Positions 45,668 through 55,094 are shown, numbered from the stretch's first letter. The stretch: 64,000 nucleotides of DNA from Brevibacillus composti (GCF_016406105.1 NZ_CP066308.1:1065501-1129500), one strand, 5' to 3'. Notes: generated from the sequence alone by a model not told the origin. Numbers and translations: made by a program.

Positions 45668-46093
45668 TCAATCATAGAACTGCATATGCGGCTTGGCTTC
45701 CCGGTAATAGGCCAAGCGATCCTCTCTGGTGCCGGTGTGCAGCTCAAATTTGTGGCCGTCCGGGTCTGTGAAGTAGAGGGAGCGTTTGTCGCGCTCATCC
45801 CGCTCACGCCCGGGCAGCAGATTGGCACCCGTCGCCAAGAGATGACGTTTCCAGTCGTCAAACTGGCTCTCTGCCACGGAAAAAGCCAGATGGGTGTACG
45901 AATACTGAATCTCGTGACGGGGAATGTCGGTCTCTTCGTTCAGGGCCAGCCAGATCCCATTGAGGTCAAAATAGGCCAGTTTGCGCCCCCGGACCAGCAG
46001 CTTGGCCCCGAGCACGTCCTGGTAAAAGCGAATGGAGCGATCCAAATCGGATACGGAAAACAGCAAATGATTAATCCCCTGTAGCTGCAGCAT
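45668..46093 (-). CDS. fosB: Bacillithiol-dependent fosfomycin transferase FosB
   Basis: A 141-residue VOC-fold metalloenzyme that opens the epoxide of fosfomycin with bacillithiol. The metal ligands fit: His in GINHLLFSV, His in YTHLAFSV and Glu in KFELHTG; the C-terminal [18 protein letters not shown] is characteristic of FosB. Start 46093 has AAAGGGG upstream; the longer frame is not supported. Its presence implies that the cell makes bacillithiol. Confidence 0.9.
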   Translation of the reverse strand: MLQLQGINHLLFSVSDLDRSIRFYQDVLGAKLLVRGRKLAYFDLNGIWLALNEETDIPRHEIQYSYTHLAFSVAESQFDDWKRHLLATGANLLPGRERDERDKRSLYFTDPDGHKFELHTGTREDRLAYYREAKPHMQFYD

Positions 46094-46257
46094 GTGAAAG
46101 CCCCTTTCTATATTAGCCATTCCTTCCATTGTAGCGGTCGGCGGGAATATGAGGAAGGCCAGATGAGCAGTTGCGCAGGGGATCGTGGAAAAATCCGGAT
46201 CCAACGCCCAACCGCCTGCCGGGATAGATGCATATCCTGCATCAGGAGGTGTTGCGG

Positions 46258-46725
46258 ATGAACGATTCGTGGACGCGGGCGATACGGGAGGCGGAAGATG
46301 CTTTTTGGCAGATCGTCTTTTCCGCTCGAAAACGCGTCGGCAACCGGGGGGTGCTGCTTCCGAAGCGCTTCGGCACCAAACAGAAAATCAGACGATTTCT
46401 GAGAAGACGGATGTCTCCTTGCCTGGCGGAGCGGGTCATGCGAAATCTCCAGCTTCGCAAAATCAGGGGGCGTCTCGCCATACCCGTAGGCGACGGCATC
46501 GGAGCGCCGCCGATTCTGAATACAAAGCGGCTGTCGCAGGCGAAGGGGAGAGCCACTGTCGCGGTTTGGTTCGGTTTTGACAGGGAGGACCGCTTCTTCC
46601 GCGTATACCAGCTGCGCCGCCGTGCCAGCGGGGGCTGGATCATCTACGGGCGCCACCCCTTGGACTATCCGTTCAATCGGCGTTTTCTCCAGCTATTGCC
46701 GGGATGCTGTGCCTCCTGTGCGTAG
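46258..46725 (+). CDS. Hypothetical protein, arginine-rich
   Basis: A 155-residue protein that I do not recognise. It is basic in its first half ([17 protein letters not shown]) and shows a beta-rich second half ([30 protein letters not shown]) with a Cys-rich end (CCASCA). It has an excellent ribosome site AGGAGGTG, and lies between fosB and a tRNA operon on its own. Confidence 0.55.
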   Translation: MNDSWTRAIREAEDAFWQIVFSARKRVGNRGVLLPKRFGTKQKIRRFLRRRMSPCLAERVMRNLQLRKIRGRLAIPVGDGIGAPPILNTKRLSQAKGRATVAVWFGFDREDRFFRVYQLRRRASGGWIIYGRHPLDYPFNRRFLQLLPGCCASCA

Positions 46726-46770
46726 GGTAAGAACGTAAGGGAGAGCGTTGCGTGCAGAGAGAATTTTCTC

Positions 46771-46799
46771 TTGCTTTTTTTCGTGAAACGGTGTATATT
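46771..46799 (+). promoter_or_regulatory. Sigma-A promoter of the tRNA operon
   Basis: TTGCTT and TATATT with exactly 17 bases between them, 40 bases before tRNA-Arg. Confidence 0.7.
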
Positions 46800-46838
46800 A
46801 TTGAATTGTCGCCAAGGTACGACAAAATTCTACACAAT

Positions 46839-46915
46839 GTGCCCTTAGCTCAGCTGGATAGAGCGTTTGACTACGAATCAAAAGGTCGGGAGTTCGAATC
46901 TCTCAGGGCACGCCA
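46839..46915 (+). tRNA. tRNA-Arg (anticodon ACG)
   Basis: A 77-base cloverleaf: acceptor GTGCCCT/AGGGCAC, D-loop TAGCTCAGCTGGATAGAGC, anticodon ACG in GACTACGAATC, T-loop GTTCGAATC, and an encoded CCA end. Confidence 0.97.
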
Positions 46916-46984
46916 CTCTCCCATACATAGCAATAGGTCGGGGGAAGCATCGACGGTGCTTGGCGTAAATGGAATAATCCGTGT

Positions 46985-47061
46985 CGGGAAGTAGCTCAGC
47001 TTGGTAGAGTACTTGGCTTGGGACCAAGGGGTCGCAGGTTCGAATCCTGTCTTCCCGACCA
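46985..47061 (+). tRNA. tRNA-Pro (anticodon TGG)
   Basis: Acceptor CGGGAAG/CTTCCCG, anticodon TGG in GCTTGGGACC, T-arm GGTTCGAATCC and an encoded CCA. Confidence 0.97.
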
Positions 47062-47077
47062 GACAATATCATACTGT

Positions 47078-47160
47078 GCCGGTATGGCGGAATTGGCAGA
47101 CGCGCGCGACTCAAAATCGTGAGGGAAACCGTGGGGGTTCAAGTCCCTCTACCGGCACCA
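47078..47160 (+). tRNA. tRNA-Leu (anticodon CAA)
   Basis: An 83-base class II tRNA with acceptor GCCGGTA/TACCGGC, anticodon CAA in ACTCAAAATC, a variable arm between GTGAGGGAAACCG and the T-arm GGGTTCAAGTCCC, and CCA encoded. Confidence 0.95.
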
Positions 47161-47176
47161 ATACATAGTTTCAAGG

Positions 47177-47217
47177 TGGGAAACAGAGAGCATACTCCTG
47201 TTTCTCATCTTTTTTTA
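47177..47217 (+). terminator. Terminator of the tRNA operon
   Basis: GGGAAACAG pairs with CTGTTTCTC, followed by ATCTTTTTTT. It overlaps the 3' end of the HipA-like pseudogene on the other strand. Confidence 0.8.
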
Positions 47218-47823
47218 TGATGAAGCTGCGCCATGATCTGCTCCACGATGTACGGCAGCTTTTGCTGGCGGGCTTTCAATACCCGGAGCACGTACTTTCT
47301 CTCCGAGCCGTACAGGTATTTCTCCGGGGCGCCGAATAAAGCGAGGCTGTGGTCGATCATATACCAGCGGAAGCGTTCGCCCGCATGATTGCGGTAGAGG
47401 ATCAGATTTCAATTCGTGCGGTCCGGATTGAGAATCCAGCCGTCGAAAACAACGAGCCGGGCCAGCCGCTCTGCCTGCTCGATATGCTGTTCGGGAAACT
47501 GATGAACTTCCGGCCACGCTTTTTTTCCAGGGGATGACCTCCTTGGCATTGGCGCTGACGGAGACGATGCCCCGCTGATGCCGTCCGCCCGGACCGTTCA
47601 GCCGCAACCCCTTTACCGGGGCGGCGGGCAGTCCCACAAGCCGGGCCAGCTCGGCTGCCATATACTCATTGGCAGCCAGAATGCGGTAGTCGTTATGCCG
47701 GCCGGATTGTGGGAACTTGAAGTATCCCTTTTCCCCGCTTCCCCTCGCGACGATCCAGATCTTCCTCCCATAGCGGCTGCGAAGCAATTTCCGGTACTGC
47801 CACTTATCTTGTCCCACGCTCAT
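47204..47823 (-). pseudogene. HipA-like kinase, frameshifted and with an in-frame stop
   Basis: The first 100 residues (YFKFPQSGRHNDYRILAANE and onward) are in one frame. A run of seven A on the minus strand (47520-47526) then shifts the frame, after which the HipA-like sequence continues (LVVFDGWILNPDRTN) and hits a TGA at 47409-47411 exactly within the DRTNxNL catalytic loop, then resumes NLILYRNHAGERFRWYMIDH to the true end at 47204. Two independent lesions make a functional product very unlikely. Confidence 0.8.
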
Positions 47824-48012
47824 CCTCCTTGCTGCCGGTTCGTTTTTACAGCGTATGAAAGAGGAACGGTTTCATTAATTTGTCCGTATGCAGCATACCT
47901 GTGCAAACTCACATGTGGATGCTGGTCGGAAACGATGGCAAGTGCGGTGAACCATTTTCCTTGCGATTTTGTTATACTGAGTGGGAAGGTTGCTGAAAAA
48001 GGCGGTGTCTTG

Positions 48013-48384
48013 ATGGAACGAAGCGACATACAGGAAACATGCGATGAGACTTGTCGCGGCTCGGAGGCAGCGGAAGCCGCCAGACTGGAGGACAAGCGGA
48101 TAGATGATCACACAGCGGCGGACCTGGCTGACCTGTTCCGCGCACTGGGAGACCCGACACGGGTGAAAATCATTTACGCGCTGCTGCAGCAGGAGTTATG
48201 CGTGCACGACATTTCCACGGTTTTGGGGATGGGCCAGTCGGCTGTCTCCCATCAGCTGCGGTACTTGCGCAATTTGCGGATCGTCAAAAGGCGGAAGGCA
48301 GGAAAGACGGTTTTCTACTCCCTGGATGACGTTCATATTGAGGAGATTTTTGTGCAAACTCTTCAACATTTGAAGCATGAGTGA
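48013..48384 (+). CDS. ArsR/SmtB-family metal sensor (CadC/CzrA type)
   Basis: A 123-residue winged-helix repressor (recognition helix MGQSAVSHQLRYL). It carries both known metal-site types: CadC-like thiols Cys10, Cys14 and Cys63 in ELCVH, with His65 where CadC has its fourth Cys, and the complete CzrA-like alpha-5 zinc set Asp106, His108, His119 and His122. It sits 190 bases before the metal ATPase and a candidate operator lies in that promoter. Start 48013 follows AAAGGCGGTG. Confidence 0.9.
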   Translation: MERSDIQETCDETCRGSEAAEAARLEDKRIDDHTAADLADLFRALGDPTRVKIIYALLQQELCVHDISTVLGMGQSAVSHQLRYLRNLRIVKRRKAGKTVFYSLDDVHIEEIFVQTLQHLKHE

Positions 48385-48410
48385 AAATAGAGGGCGGATT
48401 AACTGAAAGA

Positions 48411-48436
48411 AACTCGGCAAATAGCCGGGTTTTTTC
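48411..48436 (+). terminator. Terminator after the ArsR gene
   Basis: AACTCGGC pairs with GCCGGGTT, followed by TTTTTC; the sensor and the ATPase are therefore separate transcripts. Confidence 0.8.
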
Positions 48437-48491
48437 GTTTGTTGGGGAAAGATATGGTTTATAAAAAAATGTACATAAGAGAAAAAGAGTG

Positions 48492-48556
48492 TTGACATTT
48501 GGCGGTGTGGAAAAATATGATGGGAGTAAGATACAAATATGAACAATTAATCATAT
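48492..48556 (+). promoter_or_regulatory. Promoter and ArsR-type operator of the metal ATPase gene
   Basis: TTGACA and TATGAT are separated by 18 bases. Just after, ATATGAACAATTAATCATAT (48537-48556) is an inverted repeat with the ATATGA half sites seen in CadC/CzrA operators, so bound repressor would sit at the transcription start. Confidence 0.7.
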
Positions 48557-48571
48557 GTTGGGGTGTTGGAG

Positions 48572-50941
48572 ATGTCCAGGAAACCCGGTTGTTGTGAAAC
48601 AGAGAAACAATCAGAGACAGGCGCAAACCTGCAAATCGATAACAGCGGAGCCGTCTCCGCTTCGCCCGCTTCCTGCTGCCAGACCGATCACGATGAAATT
48701 CATCGCGGCCATGCACGCGGAAAGGACGGCCACGAGCATTGCGGTCGCGACGGCCACAATCATCACGAGTCCGCCCATGCCGAGCGCCAAGGTCATCCGA
48801 TCGCGGCAGGTTCCGCTGGGGGCGAGGGCGAGTTGACGGTGTATCGCATCACCGGCATGGACTGTGCCGACTGTGCCCGCGGTCTGGAGAAAAAAGTGGG
48901 AGCCATCGGAGCCGTGCAGCAGGTGAGCGTCAATTTCGGCGCGGCCAAGATGACGGTTAGGCACGAAGGGGGCGCGGAGGAGACGATCGTCCGCACGGTC
49001 AGACAGGCCGGCTATGATGCCGTGCTGGAAAAGGATCGCAAACAGCTGGAGAACCGGAGCTTTTGGCTGGGGAATCGGAAAGCGCTGTGGACGCTTCTGT
49101 CCGGCGTCCTCTTTCTCACCGCCTGGACGCTCGATCTCACAGACGCCATCCGTGCCGATTACCTGGTCTGGCTGTACGCGGCTGCCATCGCCATCGGCGG
49201 ATTTCGGATCGCGAAGAGCGGCATTTACGGACTGAAGTCCAAAACGCTGGGAATCGACTTTTTGATGACCATCGCCGTACTGGGCGCAGCCATCATCGGA
49301 GAGTGGGCCGAAGGAGCGGCGGTCGTCTTCCTGTTCTCGCTGGGCGAGACGCTAGAGGCTTATACGATGGAGCGCACGCGCAACTCCCTCCGCAGTTTGA
49401 TGAAGCTGGCTCCTGATGAAGCCCTGGTGATCAGGGAGGGGCAGGAAGTCAAACTGCCGGTCGAATCGATCGAGGTCGGCGAGATCGTTCTGGTGAAGCC
49501 CGGAGACAAGATCGCCATGGACGGGACGGTCATCGAGGGACACTCCACCGTCAACCAGGCGCCGATCACGGGAGAATCCGTCCCGGTTGAAAAAAGCGCG
49601 GGCGACGATGTATACGCGGGAACCATCAATGAACAGGGGGCCCTCAAGATCAAGGTGACCCGGCGTTTTGAAGAAAATACCCTCTCCAAGATCGTCCATC
49701 TGGTGGAGGAGGCGCAGGCTCAGAAGGCGCCGTCGCAGCGTTTCGTCGATGTATTTTCCCAGTACTACACGCCGGCCGTGATTGCGATCGCCGCCCTGAT
49801 CGCCGTCATCCCTCCTCTGTTTATGCAGGAGCCCTTTGAACTCTGGTTTTACCGGGCATTGATGATGCTGGTCGTCGCCTGCCCGTGCGCCCTCGTCATC
49901 TCGACGCCCGTGTCCATCGTCTCGGCGATTGGCAACGCAGCCAGACACGGCATCCTGATCAAAGGCGGCGTCCACCTGGAGCGGCTGGGTGCGATCAACA
50001 CCATTGCCTTTGACAAGACCGGGACCTTGACACGCGGTACGCCCGAAGTCGTGAGCATCCTTCCCCTGGACGGGAAGACCCCGAGCGAGATCATGACCCT
50101 CGCCGCTTCGCTGGAAGCGATGTCGCAGCATCCCCTGGCGCAAGCGATCCTGCGATACGCCAAAGAGATCGGCGCAGAGCCGAAGCCGGCGAGCGATTTT
50201 ACATCGGTTACCGGGCGCGGCGTAAAGGCAGTGGTGGACGGCGAGTTATACTACCTGGGCAATCCCCGCTGGTTCCAAAACGAGCTGAGTCTCTCGCTTG
50301 CGTCCGTACAGGAAGAGATCGAGAAGCGGCAGCAAACCGGACAGACATTGATGCTGCTCGGCACCGGGCAGAAAGTGATTGCCCTCATTGGACTTGCGGA
50401 TCAGCTTCGCGAGGAGAGCGCTTCGGTCGTCGCCAAGCTGAAAAAGCTGGGCGTGGGACAGGTCGCGATGCTGACGGGAGACAACCGCGGAACGGCCGAG
50501 GCCGTGGCAGGGAAGCTGGGGCTCAGCGATTACCGGGCAGAGCTGCTTCCGGCGGACAAATTGGCCGAGGTCCAAAAGTGGCAGTCCACCTCCAAGGGCG
50601 TAGCGATGGTAGGCGACGGCGTCAATGATGCCCCGGCTCTCGCTGCTGCCACGGTAGGCATCGCGATGGGCGGAGCGGGCTCCGACACGGCGATGGAAAC
50701 GGCAGATATTACTCTAATGGCAGACGATCTGACCAAGCTGCCCTATGCCATCGGGCTGAGCAGACGGACGCTTGCCATCATCAAGCAGAACATCGCCTTT
50801 TCCCTGCTGATCAAAGTGGTCTTTCTGCTCATGATCCTGTTTGGCTATTCCACGCTCTGGATGGCCGTGCTGGCCGATACGGGAAGTTCGCTGATTGTCA
50901 TCGCCAACGGGATGAGGCTGCTAAGGTCGAGGGATGTGTAG
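48572..50941 (+). CDS. cadA: Cd/Zn/Pb-exporting P1B-type ATPase
   Basis: A 789-residue metal pump. The N-terminal 80 residues are rich in His and paired Cys (CC at 7-8 and 35-36, GHEHCGRDGHNHHESAHAE), followed by a heavy-metal domain with GMDCADC (Cys98, Cys101). The membrane ion motif CPC is at 437-439, the phosphorylated Asp481 lies in DKTGT, TGES and GDGVNDAP are intact and the SQHPL motif is present. CPCALVIST with these features marks Cd/Zn/Pb export. Start 48572 follows GGGG; the GTG at 48563 is an alternative. Confidence 0.93.
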   Translation: MSRKPGCCETEKQSETGANLQIDNSGAVSASPASCCQTDHDEIHRGHARGKDGHEHCGRDGHNHHESAHAERQGHPIAAGSAGGEGELTVYRITGMDCADCARGLEKKVGAIGAVQQVSVNFGAAKMTVRHEGGAEETIVRTVRQAGYDAVLEKDRKQLENRSFWLGNRKALWTLLSGVLFLTAWTLDLTDAIRADYLVWLYAAAIAIGGFRIAKSGIYGLKSKTLGIDFLMTIAVLGAAIIGEWAEGAAVVFLFSLGETLEAYTMERTRNSLRSLMKLAPDEALVIREGQEVKLPVESIEVGEIVLVKPGDKIAMDGTVIEGHSTVNQAPITGESVPVEKSAGDDVYAGTINEQGALKIKVTRRFEENTLSKIVHLVEEAQAQKAPSQRFVDVFSQYYTPAVIAIAALIAVIPPLFMQEPFELWFYRALMMLVVACPCALVISTPVSIVSAIGNAARHGILIKGGVHLERLGAINTIAFDKTGTLTRGTPEVVSILPLDGKTPSEIMTLAASLEAMSQHPLAQAILRYAKEIGAEPKPASDFTSVTGRGVKAVVDGELYYLGNPRWFQNELSLSLASVQEEIEKRQQTGQTLMLLGTGQKVIALIGLADQLREESASVVAKLKKLGVGQVAMLTGDNRGTAEAVAGKLGLSDYRAELLPADKLAEVQKWQSTSKGVAMVGDGVNDAPALAAATVGIAMGGAGSDTAMETADITLMADDLTKLPYAIGLSRRTLAIIKQNIAFSLLIKVVFLLMILFGYSTLWMAVLADTGSSLIVIANGMRLLRSRDV

Positions 50942-50960
50942 CGCAACAAAGCGAACCGAA

Positions 50961-51001
50961 AAAAGTCGATTTCCTTCTCTGGGGGGAAATCGGCTTTTTT
51001 G
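50961..51001 (+). terminator. Terminator of cadA
   Basis: AAAAGTCGATTTCC pairs with GGAAATCGGCTTTTTT around a ten-base loop. Confidence 0.88.
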
Positions 51002-51074
51002 CTATTTGCAGATCGGGTATGAGTAAAATGTTCGTGGGCAAACCGAAAAGAAATTTTTGAAGAAAAATCAGTTG

Positions 51075-52600
51075 GAGGGTATAGAAAAGGGCTTCTCTTC
51101 TTGGTAAAGTGTAAAGCGCCAAAACCAAACACACCAAGGAGGAGAAACCCTGTGAGCAAGTTTACCACGGAATTTCCCACAATGAAAGAGCTTGAAACGT
51201 TGTTGTTTCGAACGTTGCAGGAACAGTTCGCTGCCGGTATGGCTTATATTTTGGAAGCGTTGGACGAGTATCTGATGCATCAACGGGATCATTCACGCTT
51301 TCGGCTGAAGGACCAACGAGAAGTCCAGATCGACACGCTCTTTGGTACGGTTCGATTCAAACGGCGATTGTATCAGGATCGCGTGAAGGGTCAACATGTG
51401 TATTTGTTGGATCGTATGCTGGCCTTTGACGGGCGGGAGAAGCTAAGCCCGTTTTTGGAAGAGATAGCGATCGAATTTGCTAGCCAAGGCCCCTCGTACC
51501 GGGACAGCGCAAAACGCTTGGAAGCGTTACTGGGGTATCGGGTACTGAGCCATGAGGCCATTCGGGACAAACTAATCACGCGGGTTGAACAAGCATCAAC
51601 CATCGTGTCGAAAGCGACCCGAAGGTCGGTTCGCGTATTGTTTGTGGAAGTGGATGGACTTTACACCTCATTGCAGAGGCAACGCCAGCGGGGAATGGAA
51701 AATCGAATGGCGATTGTGCACGAAGGATGGGAACAAGAGGGGGACCGAGTGCGGCTTAGGTCGAAACGCCATTACCTGCATACGACGAAGGGAGAGTTCT
51801 GGGAAGGGTTTGGCGACTTTCTGGTTCGTCATTACGACATGGATGAAAACACATGGATCGTAGTCAATGGGGATGGGGCCAATTGGATTGGAGAATGCGA
51901 ATCCTACTTTCACCGCTGTATTTACACACTGGATCGCTTTCATGTGGCGCGAGAATTGCGCCGATTCCTGGGTCAGTTGCCAGAGACGTGGCAGACGGTA
52001 AGGCAGGCGTTGGCGGCCTTTGAAGCGGATATCTTGCTGGCGACAGTAGAGTCCGTACCGGAGGAAAAGATTCTGGAAGAGCACCGGAACGAATGGCGGA
52101 AATACGTGGCCTATTTACGGCGGCATCGAAGGCATCTTATCGACTATCGAAAGGTTCTGGGTGAAGCTGGTATCGACACGACGGGCATGCGTCCAATGGG
52201 GAGTGCGGAAGCGCAAATGCGGGTGATGGCAAAAAGGACCAAACGAGGCGGCTACAGTTGGAGTGTACGGGGAGTACAAGCGATGTTGCGAGCCATTATG
52301 GCACGACAAGAGGGAAGTCGTTTGAGCGGCCAGGCGATAGCGAAGAAGCAAGTGTTACAGCCCAACCCAATGGTCCGAGTGAAGGACTTGCTACGGGAAG
52401 TGAAAGAGCAGGCAAAAGGCTATATAAACGGGACGATCCGCCTGTTGCACGGGCCATATCAAAGCAGCCCTACCGGGCTGGCCTTAAAAGCCCTTCGCGG
52501 ATGAGGCAAAAATCGAGTGGAAGAAAGGAATCATACAAAAATAAAGCGCTTTCAAGAAGAGGAAACCAGAAGTCTTATTTTGGAGACAAAAAAATCCTGC
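51075..52600 (+). mobile_element. ISLre2-family insertion sequence
   Basis: The element is defined by its transposase. Partly matching terminal sequence is seen on the left (GGGCTTCTCTTCTTGGTAAAG near 51088-51108) and, in inverse orientation, on the right (CTTTCAAGAAGAGGAAACCAG near 52549-52570), but I could not fix exact ends or a target duplication. It lies between cadA and the PfpI-type gene. Confidence 0.6.
51152..52504 (+). CDS. ISLre2-family transposase
   Basis: A 450-residue transposase of the UPF0236/ISLre2 group. Typical segments are REVQIDTLFGTVRFKRRLYQ, LFVEVDGLYTSLQRQ, the NGDGANWIGECESYFHRCIY region and the C-terminal MGSAEAQMRVMAKRTKRGGY. The frame is uninterrupted, so it may be active. 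GTG start at 51152 follows AAGGAGGAG. Confidence 0.92.
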   Translation: MSKFTTEFPTMKELETLLFRTLQEQFAAGMAYILEALDEYLMHQRDHSRFRLKDQREVQIDTLFGTVRFKRRLYQDRVKGQHVYLLDRMLAFDGREKLSPFLEEIAIEFASQGPSYRDSAKRLEALLGYRVLSHEAIRDKLITRVEQASTIVSKATRRSVRVLFVEVDGLYTSLQRQRQRGMENRMAIVHEGWEQEGDRVRLRSKRHYLHTTKGEFWEGFGDFLVRHYDMDENTWIVVNGDGANWIGECESYFHRCIYTLDRFHVARELRRFLGQLPETWQTVRQALAAFEADILLATVESVPEEKILEEHRNEWRKYVAYLRRHRRHLIDYRKVLGEAGIDTTGMRPMGSAEAQMRVMAKRTKRGGYSWSVRGVQAMLRAIMARQEGSRLSGQAIAKKQVLQPNPMVRVKDLLREVKEQAKGYINGTIRLLHGPYQSSPTGLALKALRG

Positions 52601-52711
52601 CCACTATGGCTTGACTCACACGCAGATCGGGACTCGGTTGGCCAAAGCCTGCATCTCTGATAAAATGAAGTATTCAGAGAGTGGAAAGCATGAAGCGATG
52701 GAGGTGCCCCT

Positions 52712-53230
52712 ATGAGACTGAAAGGCAAACAGGTCGTTTGCTTTGTCGAGAGTGAATTTGAGGATCTGGAGCTGTGGTATCCCGTCCTGCGCTTGCGGGA
52801 AGAGGGAGCGGTTGTCCATCTGGTCGGGCCGAAGGCAGAGACGTATATCGGCAAATACGGCGTGCCTTGTGCCGCCGACAAAGCGATGGCAGACGTCGAT
52901 CCGGCCGACTACGACGGCGTGCTGGTTCCGGGCGGCTGGGCGCCGGACAAACTGCGCCGCTATCCGGAGGTGCTCTCCTTTGTTCAGGCGATGCACGAGG
53001 CCAAAAAGCCGATCGGCCACATCTGCCACGCGGGCTGGGTGTTGGCTTCCGCTAAGATCTTGAAAGGGGTCACCACCACTTCCACGCCAGGGATCAAGGA
53101 CGATATGGAAAACGCCGGAGCGATCTGGGTCGATCAGGAAGTGGTCGTAGACGGCCACATCGTCGGGTCCCGCAGGCCGCCGGATCTGCCGGCCTATGCC
53201 AAGGCGTTTGCGGATTTGCTGGCGGAGTAG
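52712..53230 (+). CDS. DJ-1/PfpI-family protein
   Basis: A 172-residue flavodoxin-like protein of the PfpI group. The nucleophilic Cys lies in GHICHAGW at the nucleophile elbow, Glu14 near the N-terminus is the usual partner, and the C-terminal SRRPPDLPAYAKAF matches the family. Members act as glyoxalase/deglycase-like stress proteins or proteases. ATG follows GGAGGTG. Confidence 0.9.
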   Translation: MRLKGKQVVCFVESEFEDLELWYPVLRLREEGAVVHLVGPKAETYIGKYGVPCAADKAMADVDPADYDGVLVPGGWAPDKLRRYPEVLSFVQAMHEAKKPIGHICHAGWVLASAKILKGVTTTSTPGIKDDMENAGAIWVDQEVVVDGHIVGSRRPPDLPAYAKAFADLLAE

Positions 53231-53275
53231 GAAAGGTTCTTGAAAAAAGAAATGCTGATTTGAAAAAAACGTAAT

Positions 53276-53303
53276 GCCCCCGTTCCCGACGGGGGTCTTT
53301 CTT
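53276..53303 (+). terminator. Terminator of the PfpI-type gene
   Basis: GCCCCCGT pairs with ACGGGGGT and CTTTCTTTT follows. Confidence 0.85.
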
Positions 53304-53438
53304 TTCAACAGGTGACCCTTGAAAACCAAGCTGCCCCGCCTGATGCAAACAATTCCACGGCAAATCTCGCGCAAAAGAATTGATCAACCGGTGGAGGTAT
53401 GGTACATTCGGCATGGTAGAGTAGGAGATGGAGAGAGG

Positions 53439-55085
53439 ATGGTACAGGTGCAAAGCCACATCATGGAGCGGGCAACCGATTTTGCCCTGCTTGCTGATCG
53501 TTTGGAGAAGATGGCGTCGTCGATCGACAAGACAAAGGACGATGCGACTCCGGGAAAATTGCTTCAGCTCGCGGCCAAGACGCGCGGGGTGGAGTTGAAT
53601 ATCGCATTCTGCGGCCATTTTTCGGCCGGTAAATCGACGATGATCAATACCTTGTTGGGGGTTCCGCTGCTGCCCTCCAATCCGATTCCGACAAGTGCAA
53701 ACGTTGTCAAGATTCGCGGAGGCGAAAAGGCGGCGCGGGTTTACACGCACAACAACGGCGTGCTGACATTTGATCCCGACACCGAGATGGAAAAACTGAA
53801 GCAGTTCGCGGTGGACGGCGATACGGTGGAGTGGGTGGAGGTCTCCTACCCGGGCACGCTGCTGGAGGAGCAGACCAGCCTGCTCGATACCCCGGGAATC
53901 GACTCGACGGACGCGGCGCACAAGATCGCCACGGAGTCGGCCCTGCATCTGGCGGACGTCGTCATCTACATGATGGACTACAACCACGTGCAGGCCGAGG
54001 AGAACTTCAATTTTACCAAAACGCTCAAAGACCGGGGAAAACCGGTTTATTTGGTCGTGAATATGATTGATAAGCACATCGATTTTGAACTCGATTTTGA
54101 CAGTTATAAAGAAAGCGTAGAAGAGGCATTCGCCACCTGGAATATCCAGCCCGACGGGATTTTTTACACCTCGCTGGCGGAGCCGGACCATGAAGAGAAC
54201 CAGTATGAGGAATTCCGCGACATGCTGAAGCGGCTGATTCGCCAGCGCGAAGAGCTGGTCAGCAAGACCGTGAAGGACGCAGCGGAGCATCTGATCGAAG
54301 AGCATGTCCTCGCGCTCAGACGGGACAACCAGGCGGCCCGCCAGGAATGGGAAAACCGGCTGGAAGAATGCCGGCTGGACGGTGTGGACGGCCGAGATCC
54401 CGAGCAAGTGGCCCAGGCTCTCCAAGCGGCCGAGCAGGCTGACAGCGAGCTGTCCAGCCGCGTGGAAAAGGCCCGCAAGCTGATGGAAAAAGAGCTGGGC
54501 TCCCTGCTCGAAAATGCCCGTCTCACCTATTTCAGCACAAATGAAGCAGCCGAGCAGTATCTGGAGAGCCGCAAGCCGGGCTTCAAGATGGGGCTGTTTT
54601 TTGCCGGCAAAAAGACGGAGGAGGAGAAGCAGCGCAGGCAGGAAGCCTTGCTGGCCGATCTCCGCGAGAAAACGGCGGGCAATCTGGACTTCCACTTCAA
54701 AGAGCTGTTAGCCAAGTTTCCGGAGAAATTCGAGCTGCGCGATGAGGCCTACCACCAGGCTGTCTATGCCACGACGATCGAAATTACTCCCGAATTCCTC
54801 GCATCGCAGGTAAAAGGTGGAGCGAGCACGAGAGAGTACGTGATGAACTACTGTGCGGACTTGTCCAACGGCATCAAGGCTGAATACCGCCGCGCCGGGC
54901 TCGGCCTAATTGAGCGGGTGACCGCGATGCTGCAACAGGAGACCGACAAGGAGCGGACGGCGCTGCAAGAGCGGCTCCGGGTACTGCGCGAGCTGGCCCA
55001 GATTCACGGCCGTCTGAAGCAGCTGTCCGAAACAGAGCAGGCCGCCGGGCAGCGTTTGCAAGCGATATTGCGTGAAGGAGCGTAA
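53439..55085 (+). CDS. dynA: Dynamin-like GTPase, first half of DynA
   Basis: A 548-residue dynamin-family protein that tethers and fuses membranes. G1 is GHFSAGKST (59-67), G3 DTPG (150-153) and G4 NMID (208-211); a coiled-coil stalk covers about 270-530. It corresponds to the D1 half of B. subtilis DynA, a single chain of nearly 1,200 residues with two GTPase modules. Here a TAA at 55083-55085 ends the protein, and the same reading frame resumes three codons later with the D2 half. Start 53439 follows GGAGATGGAGAGAGG. Confidence 0.9.
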   Translation: MVQVQSHIMERATDFALLADRLEKMASSIDKTKDDATPGKLLQLAAKTRGVELNIAFCGHFSAGKSTMINTLLGVPLLPSNPIPTSANVVKIRGGEKAARVYTHNNGVLTFDPDTEMEKLKQFAVDGDTVEWVEVSYPGTLLEEQTSLLDTPGIDSTDAAHKIATESALHLADVVIYMMDYNHVQAEENFNFTKTLKDRGKPVYLVVNMIDKHIDFELDFDSYKESVEEAFATWNIQPDGIFYTSLAEPDHEENQYEEFRDMLKRLIRQREELVSKTVKDAAEHLIEEHVLALRRDNQAARQEWENRLEECRLDGVDGRDPEQVAQALQAAEQADSELSSRVEKARKLMEKELGSLLENARLTYFSTNEAAEQYLESRKPGFKMGLFFAGKKTEEEKQRRQEALLADLREKTAGNLDFHFKELLAKFPEKFELRDEAYHQAVYATTIEITPEFLASQVKGGASTREYVMNYCADLSNGIKAEYRRAGLGLIERVTAMLQQETDKERTALQERLRVLRELAQIHGRLKQLSETEQAAGQRLQAILREGA

Positions 55086-55094
55086 ACCGATACC

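Noticed and set aside
47409..47411. TGA in the HipA-like gene as selenocysteine or recoded codon
   Set aside because: A separate frameshift exists in the same gene and no selenocysteine hairpin follows; simple decay is enough.
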